64,000 nt of DNA from Phycisphaerae bacterium. Its GTDB lineage: Bacteria > Planctomycetota > Phycisphaerae > Phycisphaerales > UBA1924. A model generated the notes under the pieces. The model made no database searches. It saw nothing but the letters and a program-made list of their open reading frames with translations, and was not told where the DNA came from. The DNA is taken from assembly GCA_030426605.1 (NCBI GenBank), contig JAUHXM010000001.1:91379-155378 (forward strand). Direction: 5' to 3'. Shown piece by piece: positions 10,340-19,874 of the stretch (within the stretch, counting starts at the first letter, position 1; every line of letters starts with the position of its first letter). The position numbers and the translations under genes are program-made.

Positions 10340-11794
10340 TCACTCCCCCAGCGTCTTCTTCTTGCGAAGCAGATGGTGGTACTGCTGCGCGAACCGGTGC
10401 GCCTCGTCGCGCACCTGTTGGCACAGGCGCAGGCCCGCGTTCGTGCGTGCGAGGCGCACGGGCTCGGCACGCTCCTGCACATAGATCAGCTCTTCTTTCT
10501 TCGCGAGGCTGATGACCATCGGCGGCTGGACGTCGAGCGTCTCGAAGGCTTCGAGCGCCGCGTGGAGCTGCCCGAGCCCGCCGTCGATGAGGACGACGTC
10601 CGGGTAAAGCTCCTCGCCCGCGCCCGCCTCGCGGTAGCGCCGGCTGACGACCTCGCGGATGGACGCGTAGTCGTCGTTCGCGCGCCCGCCGGGCAGGTTG
10701 GACACGGAGTTGATGCGGAACCGGCGGTACTCGTCCTTGAAGGGTCTGCCGTCCACAAAGCAGACCTTGGAGCCCACGGTCTCGCCACCCTGCAGGTGGG
10801 CGATGTCGATGCCCTCGATGCAGCGGACGGGCTTATCGAGCCCGAGCGTCCTGGCGAGCGAGCGGGTCGCCTTCACCGGGTCGCGGTATTCCAATTCGGC
10901 CTCGGGCTGCCACTGGTCGGCCACCGTCGCGCGCCGGTCCAGGCGCTCGATCGCGCGGACCTGGTCGCGGATCGCGGCGGCCTGCTCGAAATCGCGCGAC
11001 GCGGCGGCCACCTCCATCTCGGCGCGCAGCTCCCGGATCATCGCGCTGCGCTTGGACCCGATGAACCGCACGAACCGGTCGATGTCCCTCCGGTAGGCCT
11101 CGGGCGAGATCGACTCGTTGCACGGCGCGGTGCACTGCCCGATCGCGGCGAGCAGGCACGGGCGGAAGCGCCTGTTCTTCGGGTCGCCGTGCTTGATGTC
11201 CAAAGAACACGTCCGGTACTTGAAGACCTTCTGCAGCTGCGGCAGCGCCTCGCGGAGCGCGCCCGCGTCGGTGAACGGACCGAAGACCTTGGCGCCGCGC
11301 ATCTCTGGCGCGAGCTCGCCGGTCTTTGAGTCCGCGCCCGTCGGGTTGCGCGTGATGACGACGCGCGGGTAGTCCTCGCGCATGGTGATCGCGAGGTAGG
11401 GGAAGGTCTTGTCGTCCGTCTGCATCGCGTTGTAGCGCGGGTGGATGTCCTTGATGAGCCGGTTCTCGGCGAGCACGGCCTCCCACTCCGTCTCGAACGC
11501 GAGCACGTCGAACGTGTGCACCTCGTCGAGCATGGGCGACTTGCGCGGGCCCAGGTCCGTCGAGGGGACGAAGTAGCTCGAGACCCGGTCGGGCAGCTTC
11601 TTCGCCTTGCCGACGTACAGCACCACGCCTTTGTGGTCCTTCATCAGGTAGACGCCGGGCACGCCGGGTAGGTCGCGGGCCTCGCGCCCCAGGCGGGCGA
11701 GGCGTTCGGCGCGCGACTCGGTGCCCCACGGCGGCGGGGCGTCCGCCGCTTGCAGGCCTTCCTCATCCACTGGGATCGGGTCCGGGTCGTCCAC
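10340..11794 (-). CDS. uvrC: Excinuclease ABC subunit C (UvrC), lacking the C-terminal HhH domain; start uncertain (long ORF extends to 11908)
   Basis: PGVYLMKDHKGVVLYVGKAKKL (GIY-YIG), UVR motif region, VVLIDGGLGQL; ends RDEAHRFAQQYHHLLRKKKTLGE*. Confidence 0.9.
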   Translation of the reverse strand: MDDPDPIPVDEEGLQAADAPPPWGTESRAERLARLGREARDLPGVPGVYLMKDHKGVVLYVGKAKKLPDRVSSYFVPSTDLGPRKSPMLDEVHTFDVLAFETEWEAVLAENRLIKDIHPRYNAMQTDDKTFPYLAITMREDYPRVVITRNPTGADSKTGELAPEMRGAKVFGPFTDAGALREALPQLQKVFKYRTCSLDIKHGDPKNRRFRPCLLAAIGQCTAPCNESISPEAYRRDIDRFVRFIGSKRSAMIRELRAEMEVAAASRDFEQAAAIRDQVRAIERLDRRATVADQWQPEAELEYRDPVKATRSLARTLGLDKPVRCIEGIDIAHLQGGETVGSKVCFVDGRPFKDEYRRFRINSVSNLPGGRANDDYASIREVVSRRYREAGAGEELYPDVVLIDGGLGQLHAALEAFETLDVQPPMVISLAKKEELIYVQERAEPVRLARTNAGLRLCQQVRDEAHRFAQQYHHLLRKKKTLGE

Positions 11795-11888
11795 GGGGCA
11801 TCCTAGAAGCGGTCTTGCACGCCCAATCCGCACGCCAATTCCGCACATTGGGTCAGGCACGAGTGATTCGCGGGGGGACAATGCCCGG

Positions 11889-12812
11889 ATGCCGATCCGA
11901 CACGACACCGCGATGGACTACCGCGAGCGCCTGGTGCGGGTGCTCCGAAGGCTGCAGGAGGTCGCCGCGGCGGGCGAGCCGACGCCCGGCGTCGAGGACC
12001 TCGCCAGGCTCGCCCATTTCTCACGCTACCACTTCAGCCGGCTGTTCAGCTCGATGACGGGCGAGTCGATCGCGGCCCACACGCGGCGTCTGCGCCTGGA
12101 GCGCGGCGCGGGCGAGCTGGCGCGCACGGACCGGCAGGTCATCGAGATTGCGCTCGCCTGCGGGTTCGAGGCCCACGAGTCGTTCGCCCGCGCGTTCAAG
12201 ACGCACTTCGGGCGCACGCCGACGGAGTTCCGCGAGCTCGCGACCGAGCCTCTGGACCTGCCGCCCGCGCCCAACGGCGTGCGGTTCGGCGTGGACGACG
12301 CCGCGGGCCGGTTCGTGCCCATCCTCAGAGACAACCCGATGCAGGAGGTCCGCGTCGAGGTCGTCAAAGCGCGCCGGCTCGCGGCGCTCCGGCACGTCGG
12401 GCCGTATCACCAGATCGGCGACGCGTTCGGCAAGCTCTTCGCGTGGGCAGGCCCGCGGCGTCTGCTGGGCCCGTGGACCGAGACCGTCGGCATCTACCAC
12501 GACGACCACACGCAGCTTGAGCCCGGCGATCTTCGCGCCGACGCGTGCGTAACCGTCCTGCCCGGCGTGCAAGCCGACGATGACGCGAGCGTCTCGATCA
12601 TCGAGCTGCCCGAACGCCGGTGCGCCGTCGCGCTCTACAAGGGCCCGTACGCCCGGTTCGCCGAGGTCTACCAGTGGTTCTACGGCACGTGGTTGCCCGA
12701 GTCCGGGCTCGCCCCGGCGGACGCGCCGTGCTTCGAGGTGTACCTCAACAACCCGATGGAGGTCGCGCCCGAGGACTGCCTGACGGAGATCTGCATCCCC
12801 GTCGAGGGGTGA
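11889..12812 (+). CDS. AraC-family transcriptional regulator with C-terminal GyrI-like effector-binding domain
   Basis: LAHFSRYHFSRLFSSMTGESIAAHTRRLRLERGAGEL...GRTPTEFRE then GyrI-like domain. Confidence 0.88.
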   Translation: MPIRHDTAMDYRERLVRVLRRLQEVAAAGEPTPGVEDLARLAHFSRYHFSRLFSSMTGESIAAHTRRLRLERGAGELARTDRQVIEIALACGFEAHESFARAFKTHFGRTPTEFRELATEPLDLPPAPNGVRFGVDDAAGRFVPILRDNPMQEVRVEVVKARRLAALRHVGPYHQIGDAFGKLFAWAGPRRLLGPWTETVGIYHDDHTQLEPGDLRADACVTVLPGVQADDDASVSIIELPERRCAVALYKGPYARFAEVYQWFYGTWLPESGLAPADAPCFEVYLNNPMEVAPEDCLTEICIPVEG

Positions 12813-12813
12813 C

Positions 12814-13407
12814 TCACTCGGCCGGCGGCGCCAGCGCCGGCTTGGGCCCGCGCACGATCAACGCGATGAAGAACCCCGCGATGATCCACCCGCCGGCGAC
12901 GTCGGCCATCATCATCAGCGTGTAGTCCGTCGGGATGTAGAACCAGTTCCACAGCATCCCGTGCGACGCGATCGCGGCCCCGATCGCGAACGCCCAGACC
13001 GCGACGAGCTTGCAAACGATCCCCCCGCCGTTCTTCGCGACGCTGAAGGTGATCATCGAGACCAGGAACGCGACGATCACGTCGATCGCGATGCCCTTGA
13101 CGAAGACCATCGGCGACATCGCCGGCAGGCCCTCCTGACGGTAGATGACCTTGCCGATGGGCCCGGCTTGGTGGCGCTCGGCGTACGCCTCCATCGCCAC
13201 CTCGTCGCTCATGTCGGCGGGCATCTCGGGGAAGTAGTACACGCCCGTCTCATCGAGCGCGAGGTCGAGCCCCTCGACGACGGCCGCCTCGGCGGGCAAC
13301 GGCTTGAGCCCGTCGAACGCCTTGTTGATGCCGCCGGGCCAGAAGGCGAAGCCCCAAGCGAAGAAGACGATGCCGCCCACGATCGATGCGATGATGACGC
13401 GTCCCAT
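12814..13407 (-). CDS. Hypothetical multi-TM membrane protein
   Basis: MGRVIIASIVGGIVFFAWGFAFWP...; several hydrophobic segments. Confidence 0.65.
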   Translation of the reverse strand: MGRVIIASIVGGIVFFAWGFAFWPGGINKAFDGLKPLPAEAAVVEGLDLALDETGVYYFPEMPADMSDEVAMEAYAERHQAGPIGKVIYRQEGLPAMSPMVFVKGIAIDVIVAFLVSMITFSVAKNGGGIVCKLVAVWAFAIGAAIASHGMLWNWFYIPTDYTLMMMADVAGGWIIAGFFIALIVRGPKPALAPPAE

Positions 13408-13499
13408 GCCGAACCCCCTTCGTGCCGTGTCCGGGTGTCAGCATCGGCGCGCACCGCAGACCGGCGTGAGGATGAGGGGCGTCTGGATGTCGGGATGGG

Positions 13500-13970
13500 T
13501 TAGGAAGCCCCGGGGCGGACGGTGAAGCTCTCGCGGTTCGTGTGCCACCCGGGCCCGCGCCACATCTGCCATGGCTGCAGGCGGTTACGCCAGAACTGAC
13601 GCTCGAAGTTCAGCTGCGTGTCTGCGTCCCAGCTCTTGTACGCCTCGAGCCCGCGGACCTCGTCGGCCAGCAGGATGAATTCATCCTCGGCTTCCTGGAC
13701 CCGCAGGGGCTCGGCGGTCGCCGAGCGGACCATGCCGTTCACCAGATCCGAGTACATGCCCAGGAGGGCGTCGTACTCCTCCTGCATGCGTTGGGGGTCG
13801 GTGTTGGGGTTCTGGGTCGCCAGACGGGCCGACTCGTTCTGGAGGACCGTCTCGATCGCCCGGACCTGGTGGCGTTGCCCGCGGGTGCGCTCGACGCGGC
13901 AGCCCGTGAGGGGGGCCACGGTGCAGGCAGCCAGACAGATCCCGATCGCGATTCGCTTCTTCATGATCAC
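13500..13970 (-). CDS. Hypothetical lipoprotein/secreted protein
   Basis: MKKRIAIGICLAACTVAPLTGCRVE signal/lipobox-like. Confidence 0.6.
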   Translation of the reverse strand: MIMKKRIAIGICLAACTVAPLTGCRVERTRGQRHQVRAIETVLQNESARLATQNPNTDPQRMQEEYDALLGMYSDLVNGMVRSATAEPLRVQEAEDEFILLADEVRGLEAYKSWDADTQLNFERQFWRNRLQPWQMWRGPGWHTNRESFTVRPGAS

Positions 13971-14075
13971 TCCTTCGGCCCCCGCGGGGTACGGACGTTA
14001 CGTTCGCCGGGTTCGGAGTACAACCCGGGCATTCTCGGACCCGCCCGTCCCATCCATCCCACCCCCGATCAGAAA

Positions 14076-15305
14076 CTAGCTCAGCGCCAGGCGGACCATC
14101 ATCTCGACCCCGATCCCGATCGCGCCGTCGTTGAAGTCGAACTCCGCCTGGTGGAGCTGGGGCTGCGTGGCGGGGTTTTCCCCGGGTGGGCAGAGCCCGA
14201 CGAGGTAGAAGCAGGCGGGGACGTGCTGGCCGTAGTACGAGAAGTCCTCGCCGCCCATGGAGGGCTCCTGGTCGGTGCTGACGTTCGCCTCGCCGACGAC
14301 GCTCCGGGCGATCTCCGCGACGCGCTGCGTCTCCGCCGGGTCGTTGTGGGTGACGGGGTAGCCCTCGTCCCACTCGATGCGCGCCCGGCACCCGTGCGCC
14401 TCGGCCGTCCGCTCGACGAGTTGGAAGAGCTCGCGCTTCGCGGCCTTGCGGACCTCGGCGCCGAGGGTCCGGACGGTGCCCACGAGCCTCACCTCGCGCG
14501 GGATGACGTTGTTCGCCGACCCGCCGTGGATCGACCCGATCGTCACCACGACGGACTGCAGCGGCGAGACGCGCCGCGACGCGATGGTCTGCAGCGCCGT
14601 GACGACGTGCGCGCTGGCGACGACGGGGTCGGCCGCGAGGTGCGGGTAGGCCGCGTGCCCCTGCACGCCTTCGACGGTGATCTCGATGTCGTCCGTCGCG
14701 GCGAGCAGCGGGCCCGGGGCGGTGGCGATCTTGCCGAGCTCGATGCCGGGCCACCCGTGCAGGCCGTAGATGCGCCCGACAGGCGTGCCGAGCCCCCCGT
14801 TGCCCGCGCCCTTGAGGCAGCCCTCGTCGCGCATCCGCTCGCCGCCCGCGCCGCCTTCCTCGGCGGGCTGGAAGACGAACGTGACGGGGTTCGGGCGGTG
14901 CTCCAGCCCCGCGAGGACGCGCGCCGCGCCGAGGAGGATCGTCGTGTGCCCGTCGTGCCCGCAGGCGTGCATGACGCCCGGGTTCTCGCTCGCGTAGGGC
15001 TTGCCCGTGTTCTCTTGGATGGGCAGGGCGTCCATGTCCGCCCGCAACGCGACGGCGGGCCCCTGCTCGGCGGTCGTCGCGGGCAGGTGCGCGAGCACGC
15101 CCGTGCCCGGCTTGCCATCGAAGACCGCGAACCCGGTCGTGTGCTCGATGCCCAGCGCGGTCAGCTCCCGCACGACGCGGGCGGACGTCTCGCGTTCGTT
15201 GTCGCTCAGCTCGGGCTGGCGGTGGAAGGCGCGGCGCAGCTCGGTGAGCGCGTCCAGCTCGGCCTGCACGCGTGAACGAATCTCGGCGGCGGTGTCGGTC
15301 AGCAT
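14076..15305 (-). CDS. M20 family amidohydrolase/peptidase
   Basis: RRAFHRQPELSDNE, ALRADMDALPIQENTGKPYAS, MHACGHDGHTTILLGAA, SMGGEDFSYY. Confidence 0.93.
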   Translation of the reverse strand: MLTDTAAEIRSRVQAELDALTELRRAFHRQPELSDNERETSARVVRELTALGIEHTTGFAVFDGKPGTGVLAHLPATTAEQGPAVALRADMDALPIQENTGKPYASENPGVMHACGHDGHTTILLGAARVLAGLEHRPNPVTFVFQPAEEGGAGGERMRDEGCLKGAGNGGLGTPVGRIYGLHGWPGIELGKIATAPGPLLAATDDIEITVEGVQGHAAYPHLAADPVVASAHVVTALQTIASRRVSPLQSVVVTIGSIHGGSANNVIPREVRLVGTVRTLGAEVRKAAKRELFQLVERTAEAHGCRARIEWDEGYPVTHNDPAETQRVAEIARSVVGEANVSTDQEPSMGGEDFSYYGQHVPACFYLVGLCPPGENPATQPQLHQAEFDFNDGAIGIGVEMMVRLALS

Positions 15306-15329
15306 CCGCGATGATACGCGGACGACCGA

Positions 15330-16379
15330 TCAGGCCGCCTGCGGCTCGCTCGGCTCGGGCTGCGGGGTGACGCTGTCGCGGTTGTCCAGGAACTTCTGCG
15401 CCAACTCGACCATCTTCGGCGCTGGGACGGAGCCGTCGCGCGGCTGCATCGATCGCCGGACGTCGTCGAACCGACCGGCCATCTTCAGGAACGCGTCCAC
15501 GATCTCGGGATCGAAGTGTGTGCCGCGCAGCGAACGGATGAGCTCGACCGTCTCCCGGTGCGGCATCGCGTCCTTATACACGCGGACGCTCGTGAGCGCG
15601 TCGTAGAAGTCCGCGAGCGCGACAATGCGGGCGGGCAGCGCGATGTTCTCGCCGCTGATCCCGAAGGGGTAGCCCGTGCCGTCCCACTTCTCGTGGTGCT
15701 GCAGCGTCACCTCGATGCCCATGTCCAGGAACTTGTCCTGCCCCATCTTGCGCCGGATCGCGAGCAGCGTGTCCGCGCCCATGAGCGGGTGCTGCTCCAT
15801 GAGCAGGCGCTCGTCGGGGTCCAGACGTCCGGGCTTGAGGAGCACCCCGTCCGGGATGCCGACCTTGCCGATGTCGTGCAGCGAGCTGGCGAGGCGCAGC
15901 CGCTCGATCCACCGGTCGTCGATCTCCTCGTGCGTCTCGCGCAGCGCGTCGGCGAGCATCGTGACGTACTCCCCGATGCGCTCGAGGTGCGTGCCCGTGT
16001 CGTTGTCGCGGTAGTCGGCGAGCTTGGCGAGCCCGAAGATCAGCGCGTTGCGCGACGCGAGCGACTCGCTCACACGCTGGCGGACCTCGGTCTCGAGCTT
16101 GAGGTTCATTTGCTTGAGCGCCGCACGCTGGCGGGCGTCCGTGATGGACGAGAGCACCGTCGCCATGCCCGGGCCGGCGATCGCGAGCCCGCACACGACG
16201 CCCACGAGCTGGAAGAGCACCGCCATCGGGGGCTCGGGCCCGGTGTGCACCGCCAGCCGCATGAGCAGCAGCACCCCGTACCCCACGAGCCCGATGTGCA
16301 GCGTGGACAGCGCCAGCGTGAGCAGCTGGCCCGCGCGGCCGCGGAAGATCGACAGGGGTTGGCGCTCGGTGGCAGACAC
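15330..16379 (-). CDS. HD-GYP domain protein with N-terminal TM region
   Basis: SSLHDIGKVGIPDGVLLKPGRLDPDE, HHEKWDGTGYPFGISGENI. Confidence 0.92.
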   Translation of the reverse strand: MSATERQPLSIFRGRAGQLLTLALSTLHIGLVGYGVLLLMRLAVHTGPEPPMAVLFQLVGVVCGLAIAGPGMATVLSSITDARQRAALKQMNLKLETEVRQRVSESLASRNALIFGLAKLADYRDNDTGTHLERIGEYVTMLADALRETHEEIDDRWIERLRLASSLHDIGKVGIPDGVLLKPGRLDPDERLLMEQHPLMGADTLLAIRRKMGQDKFLDMGIEVTLQHHEKWDGTGYPFGISGENIALPARIVALADFYDALTSVRVYKDAMPHRETVELIRSLRGTHFDPEIVDAFLKMAGRFDDVRRSMQPRDGSVPAPKMVELAQKFLDNRDSVTPQPEPSEPQAA

Positions 16380-16488
16380 GGGCCCTCTATCGGGCCGACG
16401 GGCAAGCGGATGCCCAGAACCATTCTCATCCGATGCAGACCACCACGGTCGGGCCGGCTGGCGCGGGCTGGGCGCGTCCGAGAACCGA

Positions 16489-17550
16489 CTAATCGAGAAC
16501 GCGCTCGCAGATCGCCATCGTTTCGTCCACCCGATCCGCGATCGCCTCGAACCGAGCCGCCGTGGCTGCCTCGGGCCGGCGCGCCTCGGGGTGGGGCTCG
16601 ACCTCGGGTTTGACGGGGTCGTTGCGGCTGTCCGATGCGCGCATCACGCGCTCGGCCGGGCCCAGCAGGAGGTACTCGACCAGGCGTCGCGCGGGCTCGG
16701 GGTTCGGGCCGCCGCGCACGAGAGACACCGTGTTGGGGATCACGAGCGCGCCGGGGCTCCACGTGGGGTCGAATCCTCGTGGGGCCGACATGTCATCCGC
16801 GTCGAGACGCTCGAACGCGAGCCCGATTTCCCACCCGTTGCGCCACGCGACGTAGACATCATCCGTGTCCGTGAGCCCGACGTCGATCTCGCCCTCGGCG
16901 ATCTTGCGCACGACCGTCGCGTTGCCGTCGTAGACACGAAGCCCGTTGTCGCGCATCGCAATGAGCCATCGCTCGAACGCCGTGGGCCCCCACGCCTCGC
17001 ACAGCAGCGCCATGTGACCGCGCGTCGTGCCGAACTGCGGGCGGGCGATGCCCACGCGCCCGCGCCACTCGGGGCGGGTCAGCTCGTGCAACGCCGTGGG
17101 CGGCTCGGGGACGCGCGCGGTCGAATACCCGAAACACCGCGCCCGCTGCGCGATGCCCACCCACGATCTATCCTCGCTCACGAGCGTCGCGGGCCACTCG
17201 GCGCGTCGGTCGCCCAGCACGCCCGCGGTCGCCGGGTCCAGCACACCCTCGCGCGCCAGCTTCATGGTCCCGAACGGCTCTGACGACCACCAGACATCCG
17301 CCCGCGGGTCGTCCTTCTCCGCCAACAACCGCGTGACGAGCCCGGTGGTCTTCGTCGCCTCCGTGTCGCCCACGAGCAGGACCTCGATGTCAGTTTCACG
17401 CTCGAAGTCCGTGATCACCTCGCGGAGGACGTAATCGTCCACCGAGGAGTAGAGCACGACGCGCGGCGTCTCGGGCCCGCCCTCCGTCCGCCCGCACCCG
17501 GCGCACGCGAGCAACGCGAGCACGATCGCGATGGACGCGGCGGCCCTCAT
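16489..17550 (-). CDS. Extracellular solute-binding protein (iron-type ABC substrate-binding family), lipoprotein
   Basis: MRAAASIAIVLALLACAGCGRTEG then VVLYSSVDDYVLREVITDFERETDIEV...DVWWSSEPF. Confidence 0.82.
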   Translation of the reverse strand: MRAAASIAIVLALLACAGCGRTEGGPETPRVVLYSSVDDYVLREVITDFERETDIEVLLVGDTEATKTTGLVTRLLAEKDDPRADVWWSSEPFGTMKLAREGVLDPATAGVLGDRRAEWPATLVSEDRSWVGIAQRARCFGYSTARVPEPPTALHELTRPEWRGRVGIARPQFGTTRGHMALLCEAWGPTAFERWLIAMRDNGLRVYDGNATVVRKIAEGEIDVGLTDTDDVYVAWRNGWEIGLAFERLDADDMSAPRGFDPTWSPGALVIPNTVSLVRGGPNPEPARRLVEYLLLGPAERVMRASDSRNDPVKPEVEPHPEARRPEAATAARFEAIADRVDETMAICERVLD

Positions 17551-17918
17551 CGGCGCGACGTCGGGATGATGAACCGGTGCGGCTCGTCCGTCAGACGCCG
17601 CGGCTGCACCGTGAGCGGCTCGCGGCCGCTCGCGTGCTCCCAGTCCAGCTTCAGCGTGAGCGTCTGCGCGTTGCGGGCGATGCCGAACGTGACGATGCCC
17701 GCGCCGTCGGTCTGCCCGCTGTCGTAGCTGGTGGCGTCGGCCGGGCAGGGCCCGCCCTCGGGCCAGGCCTGGTGCATATGCACCGTCGCGCCGACGATCG
17801 GGGCGCCCGAGCCCGCCTCGACGAACGCGAACGAGCGCGGTTTGACATGGCAGCACCCGCCCGCGAGCGCGAGGCCCGCGAGCAACGCCGTGGTCAACAG
17901 GATCGGTGATCGATTCAT
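17547..17918 (-). CDS. Hypothetical lipoprotein (possible carboxypeptidase-regulatory-like/Ig fold)
   Basis: MNRSPILLTTALLAGLALAGGCCHVKPRSFAFVEAGSGAPIVGATVHMH. Confidence 0.55.
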   Translation of the reverse strand: MNRSPILLTTALLAGLALAGGCCHVKPRSFAFVEAGSGAPIVGATVHMHQAWPEGGPCPADATSYDSGQTDGAGIVTFGIARNAQTLTLKLDWEHASGREPLTVQPRRLTDEPHRFIIPTSRR

Positions 17919-17927
17919 GCCGGGATC

Positions 17928-19682
17928 TTATGACCCCGCGTCGGCCTCGCCCGCGGCGTCATCGCCGGAGGTCGCTGCACGCTCGAGACGCCCAAAGTAG
18001 TGCTGGACCGCCGCCTCGTGGCGCCGCGGCACACGCGAATGCTCGATCGCCTCGGCCGCCTCGGCGCTCGCGGACGACGCGACCGCGGAGAACGTCTGCC
18101 TGGACTCACCCCGGATCTGCGCGCCGTGGACGAGGGTGGACGCGATCACCGGGCCCTCGCCCGTGTTCACGTTCGCCTTCTCGGTGCGGACCATGTAGTC
18201 GGTCTGCTGTTCCTGGGGGCCGACGCCGTTGCCGCGCCCGGGCCCGCCCGAGCCGCTTCCCATTGACGTGCTCTGGCCCATGCGCCAGGCGCCGTTCATG
18301 CCCTGCCCCGACCCGGGGTTCTCGCACATGCCCTGGCCCATCTGCGCCATCTGCGACTGGCACTCGCTCATCGCCATCTGGGCGGACTGCATCTCCGCCT
18401 GCATCATCTCCATCTGCGAGAGCTGCTGGCTCATCGCCTGCGCGCCGTCCATCGACTGCTGGCCGCCCTGCTGCGATTCGTTCTGCAGGCCCTGGGCCAT
18501 CTGGCTCATCGCCGAGCACGCGCCGTTCATGCAGTCCGACGCCTTCTGCTGCGCCTGGGCCTGCTGCTGGAGCTGCTCCTTCTGCTCGGGCGACATGCTC
18601 TGGTTCTGCTCGAGCTGCTGCTGCATCTGGCTCGGGTCGCGGGCCATCTGCTGGGCCTGCTCCTTCGAGAACCCCGCCGCCTGCAGCTGCTCTTCGAGCT
18701 GCTGACGCTGGTCGGCGAGCTGCTCGAGCTGCTGGCTCATCGCTTCGAGGTTCTCCGCGAGCTGCTGCTTCTGCTCCTCGGACATCTCGCCCGACGCGAT
18801 CTGCTCGGCGAGCTTCTCCAGCTCCTTCTGCGCCTGCTCGTAGTTGCCGCGGGCCATCTGCTTGGCCATCTCCGACCCCGGGCCCTCGCCCGGCGTCTTG
18901 AGCTGACGCATCGACCGGTTCAACGCTTCGAGCGCCTTGGCCTCCTCGGACTCATTGAGCTTCTCGTCGAGCTGCTCGGCGAGGTTCGTCAGCTTCTTGA
19001 TCGCCTCGCGACGGACGTCGTCGGGCGTCAGCGGCGCTTTGGGATCGATCTCGGGCTGCTCGTCAACCGCGTCGCCCTCGTCATCGACCTCGATGCCCGC
19101 CTTGGACATGAGCTCCTCGATCTTGTCCTCCGCCGCCTGCGCCTCGGCGCGGACCTCCTGGATCTCGCGCTGCTGCTGCTCGGCCTGCTCGCGCTGGGCG
19201 AACATGCCCGTGACGTCGTAGCTCGGCAGCCACCAGACCGCCGCGAGCGCCAGCAGCAACGCCGCGGGCATCGCCCACAGCTTCGGCGCCGTGATCGGCA
19301 CCGTGTCGCGCACGACAACGCGCTTGGCGCGGGCTCCCGCGTCCGCGACGATGTTCCGGCTCCACCCGTCCTGATCCTTCGAGACGACCAACGCCGTCGA
19401 GAGCGACTCGCGCAACCCAGCCCGCTCGTCCACGTGCTGGGCGATCTCGAGTTCCTTCTTCCGCGCGACCAGCGCCCACACGCCCGCGAGCACGAGCGCG
19501 ACGCAAGCGCCGATCAGCCACGCCATCGACCACGGCACCTCGAAGGGCACGAGCTTCTGCCCCACGCGCGCCGCGAAGGCCACCCCCAGCACGACCGTCG
19601 CCAGCACCGTCAGGCGGGCGAGCCAGTCGTTGAACAGCAGTCGCCGGCCGGCGGCGTCGATCACGCGGCGGATGTCGTCCAT
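17928..19682 (-). CDS. DUF4175-like membrane protein with long Gln/Met-rich coiled coil
   Basis: Two N-terminal TMs plus hydrophobic segment before an EQAEQQQREIQEV... coiled coil and Q/M-rich region. Confidence 0.65.
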   Translation of the reverse strand: MDDIRRVIDAAGRRLLFNDWLARLTVLATVVLGVAFAARVGQKLVPFEVPWSMAWLIGACVALVLAGVWALVARKKELEIAQHVDERAGLRESLSTALVVSKDQDGWSRNIVADAGARAKRVVVRDTVPITAPKLWAMPAALLLALAAVWWLPSYDVTGMFAQREQAEQQQREIQEVRAEAQAAEDKIEELMSKAGIEVDDEGDAVDEQPEIDPKAPLTPDDVRREAIKKLTNLAEQLDEKLNESEEAKALEALNRSMRQLKTPGEGPGSEMAKQMARGNYEQAQKELEKLAEQIASGEMSEEQKQQLAENLEAMSQQLEQLADQRQQLEEQLQAAGFSKEQAQQMARDPSQMQQQLEQNQSMSPEQKEQLQQQAQAQQKASDCMNGACSAMSQMAQGLQNESQQGGQQSMDGAQAMSQQLSQMEMMQAEMQSAQMAMSECQSQMAQMGQGMCENPGSGQGMNGAWRMGQSTSMGSGSGGPGRGNGVGPQEQQTDYMVRTEKANVNTGEGPVIASTLVHGAQIRGESRQTFSAVASSASAEAAEAIEHSRVPRRHEAAVQHYFGRLERAATSGDDAAGEADAGS

Positions 19683-19874
19683 CAGTCGTCCTTCCGTCCC
19701 GGGTAGTCTCCCATAACAGTACGGGCAAACCCACCCTTCTATTCGGATTCCAGGCCCTCCCGGGTTCGCGCGGTGCCCGGAATGCCCGGTTCCGGGCCCT
19801 CAGCCGCACCAGGGGCCGCGTCACGCGGGTGTCACGCCGGTTGCCGGGCGTCCGCCGCGGCGACATGATGCGTC

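Noticed and set aside
6957-10424. 1155-aa minus-strand ORF
   Set aside because: Arg/Asp/His-rich shadow ORF opposite the ClC, CorA and pilin-like genes; no recognisable domain.
19775-19797. GCCCGGAA-7-TTCCGGGC hairpin in the divergent gap before the O-antigen ligase gene
   Set aside because: Perfect 8-bp dyad, but such GC palindromes are frequent at this base composition; no other supporting signal.
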